Numbered from the stretch's first letter, positions 1 to 6,965 are shown. The stretch is 11,808 bases of DNA from Candidatus Bathyarchaeota archaeon (GCA_030670615.1 DAOVBJ010000014.1:1-11808); one strand, 5' to 3'. The notes: a model not told the origin generated them from the sequence alone. Program-made: numbers and translations.

Positions 1-525
1 CGATTCGCAGCAGCAGCGGTGAAAAACACGCCGACTCCTGATATCGATGATAGTTCACTAGATCAGTTACGCAAGAAGATTTTTCAGCCCCTCAAACGTC
101 ATGAGGGGGGAAGCGCGATCGAGCTTCGCAAACAGATCCAAAGAATTGCATGGGAGGGGGTGGGAATCATCCGAAGCGAAAAGTCCCTCAAGGTAGCAAT
201 CAAAGAGATAGCACAGCTGAGACGAATCGCCATGAACCTCAGTTGCTCGTCGAAGGATAGGATCTACAACCGAGAATGGATGGAAGCTCTTCAAATCGAG
301 AACATGCTGCTCTGCCTTGAAATCACGGCGCGAGCAGCCCTCCTACGTACGGAAAGTCGAGGTGCGCATTTCCGAGAGGATTATCCCAAGACCGATTACA
401 AACATTGGACAAAGAACATTATTGTTAAAAATATAGCGGGGAAGATGACGTTTCAAGTTGAACCAGTAGAGATTACGACCCTGCCCCCGCCTAATAAAAT
501 TGTGGAATATGGAGTTGTTGACTGA
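1..525 (+). CDS. SdhA/FrdA-type flavoprotein, C-terminal part (cut by window start)
   Basis: This is the C-terminal domain of a succinate dehydrogenase/fumarate reductase-type FAD flavoprotein. The frame is open from base 1 (RFAAAAVKN...), so the GTG at 19 is probably internal and the gene starts outside the window. The visible 174 residues contain the family's helical C-terminal domain, with the signature RTESRGAHFREDYP near residues 116-129, followed by a beta segment ending in a PV-containing tail (FQVEPVEI). In the family this subunit carries covalent or non-covalent FAD and interconverts a dicarboxylate pair, or works as an electron-transfer flavin module. The stop TGA overlaps the next gene's ATG by one base. 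Because the FAD-binding and active-site halves are missing, I cannot tell a true fumarate reductase from a paralogue recruited to the aldehyde oxidoreductase operon. Confidence 0.88.
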   Translation, partial: RFAAAAVKNTPTPDIDDSSLDQLRKKIFQPLKRHEGGSAIELRKQIQRIAWEGVGIIRSEKSLKVAIKEIAQLRRIAMNLSCSSKDRIYNREWMEALQIENMLLCLEITARAALLRTESRGAHFREDYPKTDYKHWTKNIIVKNIAGKMTFQVEPVEITTLPPPNKIVEYGVVD

Positions 526-965
526 TGAACACAACTCAACATGTAATTACAGCAAAAGTCTATCGCTTTAATCCAAAAAGTGATCAGAGTGCACGGTTTG
601 AAACGTATGAAATTCCTTATGAAGACGGTTTGAGTGTGATGAACGTGCTACAATATATCTATGAGAACATCGATCCAACACTCTCTCATTACTATTCGTG
701 TCGGATTGGACGGTGCGGAGGATGTCATATATTTGTAAATGGGCGTGCAGTACAATCCTGTTGCACCCGAGCAAGCGAGGAAATGATTATCGAGCCTCCT
801 CATCGAATAGGATTGAGGGTTATTAAAGATCTCATCGCGAGTGACATCTTTTTAACCGAGAGCAAAAAAGCTTCTCTTCCCCATGCCAACGCACTTACCA
901 GGTTTACCTACGCGTCTGTTGCCGCAAAAGCGAAGGAAAAGCCGATGAGGAGCACGAAAACATGA
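525..965 (+). CDS. Stand-alone [2Fe-2S] ferredoxin, SdhB/FrdB N-terminal type
   Basis: The 146-residue protein matches the plant-type [2Fe-2S] domain found at the N-terminus of SdhB/FrdB. The cysteines are C59, C64, C67 and C79 (C-x4-C-x2-C-x11-C), the spacing of the succinate dehydrogenase [2Fe-2S] site; C80 is an extra neighbour. A segment VIKDLIASD (99-107) matches the conserved link to the second SdhB domain. The protein then ends after a short Lys/Ala-rich tail, with no C-terminal [4Fe-4S]/[3Fe-4S] domain, although SdhB is usually around 230-250 residues. It should therefore carry one cluster next to the flavin subunit and lack the usual quinone-side cluster. Its ATG overlaps the upstream TGA by one base and its own TGA overlaps the MoaD-like ATG (ATGA). 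A cytoplasmic electron carrier within a complex is the likely role, by inference. Confidence 0.88.
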   Translation: MNTTQHVITAKVYRFNPKSDQSARFETYEIPYEDGLSVMNVLQYIYENIDPTLSHYYSCRIGRCGGCHIFVNGRAVQSCCTRASEEMIIEPPHRIGLRVIKDLIASDIFLTESKKASLPHANALTRFTYASVAAKAKEKPMRSTKT

Positions 966-1240
966 AAATTACAGTAGAACTTTATGGTATTGCACGCTAT
1001 TTAACCAAAACCAAGGAGATAGAATTGTCACTCAAGGATGATGCGTGCCTATATGACCTTGCCACAGTTCTTGTGAAAAGGTATCCCCAACTCCTCGGAC
1101 ATGTCATTGCCCATCAGACTTACATGACCGAAAAAACATTCAAGTTTAACATTAACGGCACACATATGACTCAAGATCTAAACCTCAAACTCCATGAAAT
1201 GGATCATGTTCTTCTGTTTCCCATAGACGGAGGTGGATGA
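962..1240 (+). CDS. MoaD/ThiS-family sulfur carrier protein
   Basis: This 92-residue beta-grasp protein has the start (MKITVELYGIARYL) and C-terminus (VLLFPIDGGG) expected of the MoaD/ThiS family. The terminal Gly-Gly is adenylated and converted to a thiocarboxylate that supplies sulfur, in the MoaD case for the dithiolene of molybdopterin or tungstopterin. Its place directly before the AOR gene supports a role in making the W-bis-pterin cofactor of that enzyme, and AorD-like MoaD genes are known in AOR operons. The ATG overlaps the preceding stop (ATGA at 962-965). The codons for the terminal glycines (GGA GGT GGA) also form the Shine-Dalgarno of the next gene. It could instead serve thiamine or tRNA thiolation, but its position makes cofactor supply more likely. 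Confidence 0.87.
   Translation: MKITVELYGIARYLTKTKEIELSLKDDACLYDLATVLVKRYPQLLGHVIAHQTYMTEKTFKFNINGTHMTQDLNLKLHEMDHVLLFPIDGGG
1229..1233 (+). promoter_or_regulatory. Shine-Dalgarno GGAGG for the AOR gene, inside the MoaD-like gene
   Basis: GGAGG lies in the codons for the sulfur carrier's terminal glycines. It has no spacing to the GTG at 1233, 3 bases to the out-of-frame ATG at 1237, and 8 bases to the in-frame TTG at 1242. This favours TTG 1242 as the real AOR start, although a GTG start cannot be excluded. Confidence 0.55.
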
Positions 1241-3080
1241 ATTGTTTGGATACATGGGCCGAATATTACACGTTGACTTATCCAAACCGAAGTTCTCTGT
1301 GCAACCCCTTCCAGAAGCCTTATGTAAACAATACATTGGAGGCGTCGGTTTTTCAACACGCCTGCTATTTAACCACGTCCCACCACAAACCCACCCTTTC
1401 CATCCCGACAACGCCTTGATATTTGCAACGGGGCCCTTTGCAGGCACGATGTTTCCAACAGGAAACAAACATAGCGTCACAACAAAGTCACCACTCACCG
1501 GTTTTATTGGAGATTCGCTCTCAGGCAGTTTTTGGACTCACGAGGTAAAGAAAGCAGGATACGATGTCATTGTAGTAAAAGGCAAGGCAGCAGAACTCTC
1601 CTATCTTTTTATCGATGACGATCACGTCACAATTAGAGACGCACAGTTCCTGAAGAGCCACACTATTCCTGAAACAGAGACTCTTGTGAGAGAAGACTTG
1701 GAAGATAGAACCGTAAAAGTGGCCTCCATTGGAATTGCTGGAGAAAAACAGGTTCTCTTTGCAAATATCGCCAACGACCGACGTACAGCAGGAAGAACAG
1801 GAGGGGGCGCTGTAATGGGCTCGAAGAATCTGAAAGCAATTGCCGTGCGCGGAACCAAAACAGTGTATGTAGCGGACATCGAGAAACTTGTGGAGCTCTG
1901 TCTTGACCTCTATAAAAAGGCACAAGGCCCCGCTACCGAAAAATATCGAATTCTTGGTACACCTTCAAACGTCCTCACCTTGAATCGGATCGCGTGCCTG
2001 CCAACGAGAAATTGGCAACAAGCAACCTTTGAAAGCGCGGAGAAAGTGAGTGGAGAATACATGTTGGAACATCATGTTACAAATATTGTGGCGTGTTCCT
2101 CATGTCCTATCGCATGCGACCATAACTGCACGGTGAAGCAAGGACCCTATGCAGGGGCCACCACTTCTATTGATTATGAATCCTTATACGCGTTAGGTCC
2201 CAACTGCGGCATCGATTATTTTCCAGCCATCATTAAGGCTTGTGAACTCTGTGATCAATATGGTATAGACACTATCAGCACTGGAGTGATAATTGCATGG
2301 GTCATGGAATGCTATGAGCGGGGATTGATCACAGAGAAAACTACCCATGGCGTTGAAGCGAGGTTTGGAAACCATGACGCGGTTATCCAGCTGATACACA
2401 TGATGGCTCAAAGACGCGGTTTTGGGGAGGTATTGGGGTTAGGCGTAAAAAAAGCGTCAGAGAAGATCGGAAAAGGCTCCGAACACTTCGCAATTCATGT
2501 CAAAGGATTAGAGCTACCAGGCTATGACATTCGGGGATTAAAGACTGCAGCCCTGGGATGGGCAGTCTCTGCTAGAGGAGGCTGTCATAACAAGTCTGGA
2601 GCCTATGAACCAGACATCAGCGGAGAGGTTAACCGGTTTCAAGCAGAAATTTCACGTGGAAAAATTGTGATGGATTCGGAAGATTTTGTCTGCATCATGG
2701 ATTCACTGGCCATCTGTAAATTCCTGCGTCGATGTTTTGATAATTTTTACACTGAATTAGCGAAGGTTTACACAATCATTACAGGCATTAATTTAACAGT
2801 TAACGAATTAAAGCAGGCTGGAGAACGAATCTCTAATCTTAAAAAAGCCTTTAACATTCGTGAAGGATGGACACGGCAAGACGATTCTTTGCCAACAAGA
2901 GTTATGAAGGATCCTATCCCTGATGGGATTGCGAAGGGATCAGTTATTACTGGTGAAGAACTTGACATGATGCTAGACGCCTATTACAAGGCGAGAGGAT
3001 GGTCACAAACAGGATTGTTAACGAAGAAGAAGATGCTTGAGCTGGAACTGAATGTAGATCATAAGGGGGCGATACAGTGA
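1233..3080 (+). CDS. aor: Tungsten-containing aldehyde:ferredoxin oxidoreductase family catalytic subunit
   Basis: This is a full-length (about 610-residue) AOR-family protein. It opens with GYMGRILHVDLS, the typical AOR N-terminus, and has the pterin-binding signature AGRTGGGAVMGSKNLKAI (186-203). The [4Fe-4S] site is C288-x2-C291-x3-C295 with the distant fourth ligand C495 in SLAICKF. E316 (YESLYALGPNCGI) and H452 (RGGCH) lie where AOR active-site Glu and His occur. The family oxidises aldehydes to carboxylates, or in the BamB branch reduces aromatic CoA esters; the substrate cannot be read here. The start is ambiguous: GTG 1233 sits on the SD itself, while TTG 1242 lies 8 bases after GGAGG (1229-1233) and gives MFGYMGRIL, the better biological choice. 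The stop overlaps the next GTG (GTGA). Accessory electron-transfer genes on both sides suggest a multi-subunit enzyme. Confidence 0.95.
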   Translation: MDELFGYMGRILHVDLSKPKFSVQPLPEALCKQYIGGVGFSTRLLFNHVPPQTHPFHPDNALIFATGPFAGTMFPTGNKHSVTTKSPLTGFIGDSLSGSFWTHEVKKAGYDVIVVKGKAAELSYLFIDDDHVTIRDAQFLKSHTIPETETLVREDLEDRTVKVASIGIAGEKQVLFANIANDRRTAGRTGGGAVMGSKNLKAIAVRGTKTVYVADIEKLVELCLDLYKKAQGPATEKYRILGTPSNVLTLNRIACLPTRNWQQATFESAEKVSGEYMLEHHVTNIVACSSCPIACDHNCTVKQGPYAGATTSIDYESLYALGPNCGIDYFPAIIKACELCDQYGIDTISTGVIIAWVMECYERGLITEKTTHGVEARFGNHDAVIQLIHMMAQRRGFGEVLGLGVKKASEKIGKGSEHFAIHVKGLELPGYDIRGLKTAALGWAVSARGGCHNKSGAYEPDISGEVNRFQAEISRGKIVMDSEDFVCIMDSLAICKFLRRCFDNFYTELAKVYTIITGINLTVNELKQAGERISNLKKAFNIREGWTRQDDSLPTRVMKDPIPDGIAKGSVITGEELDMMLDAYYKARGWSQTGLLTKKKMLELELNVDHKGAIQ

Positions 3081-3664
3081 CAAGACAATTCATTATCTGC
3101 GATCCAGAGAAATGTGTGGGATGCCAGATTTGTGAACTCGCATGCTCTGCGAGAAAAGAAAAAAGTTTCAATCCCCAATTCTCTCGGATTCACGCTGTTC
3201 GCTTAAACACGTTGGTTGAACCTATCGTCAATGTGGCTCTCACCTGCATGCTCTGTGAAGACCCCGTTTGTGTGAAAGTCTGTGCACCTAAGGCTCTATC
3301 CATTGACCAGAACACTGGGCTTGTTATTGTGGATGCTGGATACAGTGGATGTAATGAATGTGGCTGGTGCGGGATCTCCTGCGAGTTTGGTGCCCCAACT
3401 CTTCACCCCATTAAGAGAGTTATTACTCTCTGTGACCTCTGTATTAATGACGCCGAGCCTGCTTGCACCCTGGCTTGTCCTAAGGAGGCGCTTAGTCTTG
3501 CAGCTATTGGTGACGTCATAGAATTGGTACAAAGCGAAGTTGCAAAGAAAATATTAAAAGATTTCTCACATGCCCGAGAGAACTCAATAAGCCTGTTTGA
3601 ACGAGTTGGTCGAATTGCAGTGACGCTTCAATCACATCGCCATGAACATTCATCGAGCAGGTAA
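3077..3664 (+). CDS. Four-cluster [4Fe-4S] ferredoxin-like electron-transfer subunit
   Basis: The 195-residue protein has sixteen cysteines in four cluster motifs: C13-x2-C16-x2-C19-x3-C23, C57-x2-C60-x4-C65-x3-C69, C92-x2-C95-x2-C98-x3-C102 and C119-x2-C122-x7-C130-x3-C134. This layout is that of the DmsB/HycB/CooF-type electron-transfer subunits, including the small Fe-S partner of multi-subunit AORs. C8 is an extra cysteine. Residues after about 145 form a Cys-free helical tail not needed for clusters. The GTG start overlaps the AOR stop by four bases, with a purine-rich AAGGGGG at 3062-3068 as SD. It probably takes electrons from the AOR [4Fe-4S] cluster and passes them to the [2Fe-2S]/flavin subunits or to ferredoxin. 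There is no signal peptide, so it is cytoplasmic. Confidence 0.92.
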   Translation: MTRQFIICDPEKCVGCQICELACSARKEKSFNPQFSRIHAVRLNTLVEPIVNVALTCMLCEDPVCVKVCAPKALSIDQNTGLVIVDAGYSGCNECGWCGISCEFGAPTLHPIKRVITLCDLCINDAEPACTLACPKEALSLAAIGDVIELVQSEVAKKILKDFSHARENSISLFERVGRIAVTLQSHRHEHSSSR

Positions 3665-3725
3665 TACACTTTAAACGTCATTCTCAAAAAAACTATTGGT
3701 AGATAGTCATTCAACAATTAAAAAT

Positions 3726-3732
3726 AAGGTGG
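3726..3732 (+). promoter_or_regulatory. Shine-Dalgarno of the M24 gene
   Basis: AAGGTGG lies nine bases before the ATG at 3742 and fixes that start. The 77-base gap before it is AT-rich (TTTAAAC at 3670-3676 and AATTAAAAATAA at 3716-3727). The gene may therefore have its own promoter or be the last member of the redox operon. Confidence 0.6.
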
Positions 3733-3741
3733 AAAACGAAT

Positions 3742-4884
3742 ATGAGTAACTATCAGTTTTTTCCCTACTCTGAATACGCGCTACGATGGCGTAGAGCACA
3801 AGATTTAATGCGCGAAAATGATCTTGATGCACTTTTAATTACTGAACCTTTCAATTACCATTATTTTAGTGGATCCACACCTTCTTTTTCCTATGCCCGA
3901 TGCAACATCATGCTTCTTCAAGAACAGAAACCTGTGATCATTGCCCATGAGTTCGTAGAAGAAAGCACGCGACGGGAGACTTGGGTCAAGGACATTAGAC
4001 TTTATAATCACCTCATCGACGGTCATCTTCCCTTAATTAAAAGCGTTTTTGAGGATTTGGCACTAGTTGATGGAAGAATAGGTGCGGAATTGGGTTTTGA
4101 GCAACGACTAGGATTATCCTATACGGATTTTCAGACAATTAGACACGAGCTTCCACAAGTCACTTTTGTGGATGCTTCGTCTTTATTCTGGAAACTTCGA
4201 ATGGTCAAGTCGATGGCAGAGATACAATTAGCCCGAAAAGCCTGCCAAATAACCAGTAAAGCCTTTCAAGTGTGTTTTGAAAGCATCGCGACAGGGATGA
4301 CGGAGAAAGAGATCGGGGAAATTTATATGAGCACAATGACAAAACTGGGAGGCACGCATCCTTGGTGCTTTATCAACTCTGGACCATACAATTACGATGT
4401 CATAAGTGGAGCCCCTACAAATCACCAAGTACGGAAAGGCAACATTCTCTGGATCGATGGAGGATGCAACTATCTCGGGTACAACTCAGATTTTTGCCGA
4501 ATCGCGGTAATGGGCAAGCCTTCAGAGAAGCAGCAAGCCATGTATTCGACAACGCTCCAACTTACCGACCTGTGTATTAAGGCTGTGAAACCAGGTGTTA
4601 AAGCTTCAGATATAGCACACATCTGTGCTTTCGAACTTAAGAGGAGGGGGTTGGAGTTAACTTTCAAGGCAGGAAGACTGGGCCACGGTATTGGCTTAAT
4701 ACTTACCGAACCTCCTCACATCGCGAATTATGATTCAACGGTCTTGGAACCAGGGATGATAATCACAATTGAACCGGGCTTCGTCACAGATTATGGAGTT
4801 TTCCAAGCTGAAGAGAACATACTAGTCACGCCAGACGGGTTCGAAGTCCTATCAACAGCAAACACTGAGCTAGTACATATCTAA
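3742..4884 (+). CDS. M24 family metallopeptidase (Xaa-Pro dipeptidase/creatinase fold)
   Basis: The 380-residue protein has the usual prolidase-like architecture: a creatinase-type N-terminal domain (about 1-150, including DALLITEPFNYHYFSG) and a pita-bread catalytic domain (about 160-380). The five metal ligands are all visible: D239 (WIDGG), D250 (NSDFCR), H315 (GHGIG), E344 (TIEPG) and E357 (QAEEN). The arginine often found two residues before the last glutamate is Q355 here, a minor departure. Such enzymes cleave dipeptides or peptides with proline at the second position, or act as creatinase-like amidohydrolases; the sequence does not decide between these. It is cytoplasmic, with no signal peptide. 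It follows the AOR operon after 77 bases and has a good SD, so co-transcription is possible. Confidence 0.93.
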   Translation: MSNYQFFPYSEYALRWRRAQDLMRENDLDALLITEPFNYHYFSGSTPSFSYARCNIMLLQEQKPVIIAHEFVEESTRRETWVKDIRLYNHLIDGHLPLIKSVFEDLALVDGRIGAELGFEQRLGLSYTDFQTIRHELPQVTFVDASSLFWKLRMVKSMAEIQLARKACQITSKAFQVCFESIATGMTEKEIGEIYMSTMTKLGGTHPWCFINSGPYNYDVISGAPTNHQVRKGNILWIDGGCNYLGYNSDFCRIAVMGKPSEKQQAMYSTTLQLTDLCIKAVKPGVKASDIAHICAFELKRRGLELTFKAGRLGHGIGLILTEPPHIANYDSTVLEPGMIITIEPGFVTDYGVFQAEENILVTPDGFEVLSTANTELVHI

Positions 4885-4894
4885 TCCGAGTAAC

Positions 4895-5025
4895 GCGCGC
4901 GTACTTGTAGAATATTCAGTAAACCACCAGACGGATACTCCCGCGATCATAAAGTACTTCAGCTAGCTAGATGATAAGTTGATTGATTCTACTTTTGGTT
5001 TTTAGATGCGCGCGCACTTATAGAA
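4895..5025 (+). repeat. Pair of imperfect 18-base direct repeats starting with GCGCGCG
   Basis: GCGCGCGTACTTGTAGAA (4895-4912) and GCGCGCGCACTTATAGAA (5008-5025) match at 16 of 18 positions, 113 bases apart. The first lies in the gap after the M24 stop. The second overlaps the 3' part of the broken secreted-protein frame, where its complement encodes SISARA. Each contains a perfect 10-base palindrome (ACGCGCGCGT at 4893-4902 and TGCGCGCGCA at 5007-5016). They may be a small local duplication or a pair of protein-binding sites. Confidence 0.45.
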
Positions 5026-5262
5026 AGTAGGGCTTGGTAGTACGTCTCCACAGTTTCTTTGAATTTATCCATCTCATCTAGCTCGTAATCTTTTGGAATG
5101 AAATCGATATTCAGTCCTATTTCGGATGGAGCGGTGAACTCTAAAGAATGAAGCTGCGAAGAAGTCTGACCAAAGACCGGTAATATGCTGAAGCTGAAAA
5201 CTAAAAAACTAGTTATTGCGATAATTAGCCTTCGTGATAACTGGGTATTAGCTCATATGCAT
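4989..5262 (-). pseudogene. Small secreted-protein reading frame with apparent frameshift at its start
   Basis: The minus strand is open for 86 sense codons from AAT (5249-5247) to the stop at 4991-4989 but has no usable start codon. It begins NTQLSRRLIIAITSF, a positively charged stretch, then a hydrophobic core (LVFSFSILPVFG) ending near GQTSSQ, which is a typical secretion signal. A hydrophilic, Glu/Lys-rich mature part follows (IGLNIDFIPKDYELDEMDKF). Just upstream, ATG 5262 and ATG 5256 follow a GGAG motif (5270-5267) but read MHMS and stop at TAA. Removing one base near 5250 would join ATG AGC to AAT ACC and give MSNTQLSRRL. A recent frameshift, an assembly error or a non-standard start would each explain this. 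I do not recognise the mature protein, which may be the N-terminal remnant of a longer extracytoplasmic one. Confidence 0.6.
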
Positions 5263-5271
5263 TCTACTCCA

Positions 5272-5297
5272 CTTAATATATAGTTAATTAATTAATT
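5272..5297 (-). promoter_or_regulatory. AT-rich promoter region of the broken secreted-protein frame
   Basis: On the minus strand, runs of TTAATTAATTAA and CTATATATTAAG (5297-5272) lie 10-35 bases upstream of ATG 5262 and its GGAG. They resemble archaeal TATA elements and suggest that this frame was expressed as a gene. Which of the two runs is the TATA box cannot be decided. Confidence 0.35.
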
Positions 5298-5370
5298 GTG
5301 ACTTGTTACTCTTAATTGCATTTTCTCTAATATGTATGTGGATTAGCTAGCTCATTTGGAGGAGAGACCG

Positions 5371-6819
5371 CTATAGAATTTGTGACAAATTGTCAAGGAT
5401 ACTGACGTATGACTTCTCAAGGGTTGCCAGTCCACCCGTTGGGCCACCTTCTTCTACTACGAGGTATTCATTTGGGGCATGGGCTCGACCTCCATGACCG
5501 ATGCCACCCATCACAAAAGGCAGGTTCAAGGGAGCTCTATTGAACATACAGAAAGGTGCACTACCTGCTACGTGGGGCCATATCTCAGGTGTAAACCCAA
5601 AATCCCTATATGTCTTAACGAGGGCTTGTGCAGCAGGCTCCTGGATGCTGGTTTTTGACCAGCCGTATCCTGATTCAAGTTCTCGAATCGTTATCTCGTG
5701 AAACCCATGATTATTGAGATGCTGACGGATTTTTGGGATGACCTCGCTAACGGTCATGTCGGGGACAAGACGAACGTCAACTTTAGCTGTGATCTTGTAG
5801 GGGAGAACAGTCTTTGTTCCGGGATCAATGTATCCACTCCAGATCCCATCTATGTTAAGCGTGGGAGAGTATAAGTACTTAAGCAATGCCTCTCTTCCGT
5901 GAACATCGTCGATAAATCGGTTTACCTTCATTAATTCTTTATCCGCTCCCTCGTCAAATGTCTGCTCCAGCTCATTTAGAAGCGCCTCGTCTTCAGCGCT
6001 CGGAGGGACAACGTTCTCATAGAATCCCTCGATAAGAACGGTGTTGCCATCCGTTTCAGTCATGCTGCTTAAGGCTTGTACCATACGCCAGGCGGGGCTG
6101 TCCACCCAGGCTTTATTACTCCCATGGATATCGTATTCGGTTGGGCCGAAGCCCCATGTTTTACCATCGAGTTCTAATTCGAAATAGACGATCCCCTTCA
6201 CACCAAGACTCATAGTGACTTTACCGTTCTGGTTTTGATCCGCTGATGGGAAGAAGACAGCGTCAGCTCTTTGCATTTCACTCATATACTGCTCGATAAA
6301 CTCCGGGAGGTGTCTACTCCCAAGCTCCTCTTCCCCTTCTGCCACAAAAATCAAGTTGACGGGGATGGTTTCTCCAACAGCTATGATGGAATCACAGGCA
6401 TTCAGAAACGCACGTAACTCTCCCTTGGTATTGATGGCGCCCCGACTAACAATACACTTTCCAAAGGGATCCAGATCGACGACGCGCCCCCCTAATGGGG
6501 GGACTGTCCATCCTGGATCATCGACCGGCTGGGTGTCATACATTAGATAGACGACAATCGTTTTATCTGCACCAGCATCAAAGGTACCAAATACCACTGG
6601 ATGACCACTCGTTTCCACAATCCTCGATTCCTTGCAACCCAGCGTGTTGAAGTACCCTTTCAAGAGCTCCGCACAATCATGGATCCCTCGGTTCTCAGCA
6701 GATATTGATGGTTGCCTCAGGAGCTCCTGGAGCTGGGATAGATGTTCAGGATAGTGATCGTTTATGTAATCGAAGATCTTTTGCTTATTCAACCAAAGTT
6801 TCACCGCTGTGAGGTCCAA
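5371..6819 (-). CDS. M20 family metallohydrolase with altered metal-ligand positions
   Basis: The 482-residue protein has the M20 (ArgE/DapE/carnosinase-like) layout: catalytic domain, dimerisation lid (about 210-390, with DIHGSNKAW and H232) and catalytic C-terminus. Conserved elements are D95 (MYDTQP), the EGEEELGS motif with E164 and E165 as catalytic base and ligand, D194 (SADQN) and H447 (AHAPNEY). Two ligand positions differ from classical M20 enzymes: the first His of the GHxD motif is M93, and the bridging Asp of the DxKG motif is N130 (INTKG). I recall an M20 subfamily with similar MYDTxPV and NTKG motifs, so this is probably a conserved variant, not decay. The substrate is probably a dipeptide or N-acyl amino acid. 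The start is TTG 6819 with no clear SD; GTG 6804 (Val6) is an alternative. No signal peptide is seen. Confidence 0.88.
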   Translation of the reverse strand: MDLTAVKLWLNKQKIFDYINDHYPEHLSQLQELLRQPSISAENRGIHDCAELLKGYFNTLGCKESRIVETSGHPVVFGTFDAGADKTIVVYLMYDTQPVDDPGWTVPPLGGRVVDLDPFGKCIVSRGAINTKGELRAFLNACDSIIAVGETIPVNLIFVAEGEEELGSRHLPEFIEQYMSEMQRADAVFFPSADQNQNGKVTMSLGVKGIVYFELELDGKTWGFGPTEYDIHGSNKAWVDSPAWRMVQALSSMTETDGNTVLIEGFYENVVPPSAEDEALLNELEQTFDEGADKELMKVNRFIDDVHGREALLKYLYSPTLNIDGIWSGYIDPGTKTVLPYKITAKVDVRLVPDMTVSEVIPKIRQHLNNHGFHEITIRELESGYGWSKTSIQEPAAQALVKTYRDFGFTPEIWPHVAGSAPFCMFNRAPLNLPFVMGGIGHGGRAHAPNEYLVVEEGGPTGGLATLEKSYVSILDNLSQIL

Positions 6820-6840
6820 ACCACGTATACTGTAGCTAGC

Positions 6841-6859
6841 TAAATAGCTATTTATTTAA
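6841..6859 (-). promoter_or_regulatory. TATA-like box and overlapping palindrome upstream of the M20 gene
   Basis: On the minus strand TTAAATAA (6859-6852) lies about 36 bases upstream of the TTG start, a reasonable archaeal TATA position that would give a leader of about ten bases. The perfect 14-base palindrome TAAATAGCTATTTA (6841-6854) overlaps it, so a repressor bound there would block TBP/TFB. Function is inferred from position only. Confidence 0.4.
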
Positions 6860-6918
6860 CATACCATTGTAAAGTACGTTTATACTTTTTGAGCGCTCGC
6901 GCTAAGAAAGTCTCTCTC

Positions 6919-6934
6919 AGGTGGGCAACCACCT
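6919..6934 (+). other. GCAA-tetraloop hairpin followed by a T run
   Basis: AGGTGG-GCAA-CCACCT can form a six-pair stem closed by a GNRA-type tetraloop, followed after a few bases by TTTTTT (6939-6944). In plus-strand RNA this resembles an intrinsic terminator or leader hairpin. It sits in the 178-base divergent gap between the M20 gene and dhaK, where no upstream plus-strand gene needs a terminator. Confidence 0.4.
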
Positions 6935-6965
6935 ACCCTTTTTTCTCCTAGCTAGCTACTATTAA

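Noticed and set aside
19..525. GTG 19 as the true start of the SdhA-like gene
   Set aside because: The frame is open to the window edge, and the residues before it (RFAAAA) fit the end of the flavoprotein FAD domain, so the gene is cut, not short.
1521..1925. Several overlapping minus-strand open frames across the AOR gene
   Set aside because: They mirror a strongly supported AOR coding frame, and their translations are Cys/Phe/Ser-rich with no recognisable domain.
4871..4951. Minus-strand frame MIAGVSVWWFTEYS... of 26 codons
   Set aside because: Too short, no SD, and it overlaps the M24 3' end; nothing recognisable.
4885..5370. CRISPR array or tRNA gene in the longest gap
   Set aside because: The repeats are only two imperfect 18-base copies without regular spacers, and no cloverleaf could be drawn.
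6919..6944. Intrinsic terminator of an upstream plus-strand gene
   Set aside because: No plus-strand gene ends nearby, since the upstream gene is transcribed away; kept only as a hairpin of unknown role.
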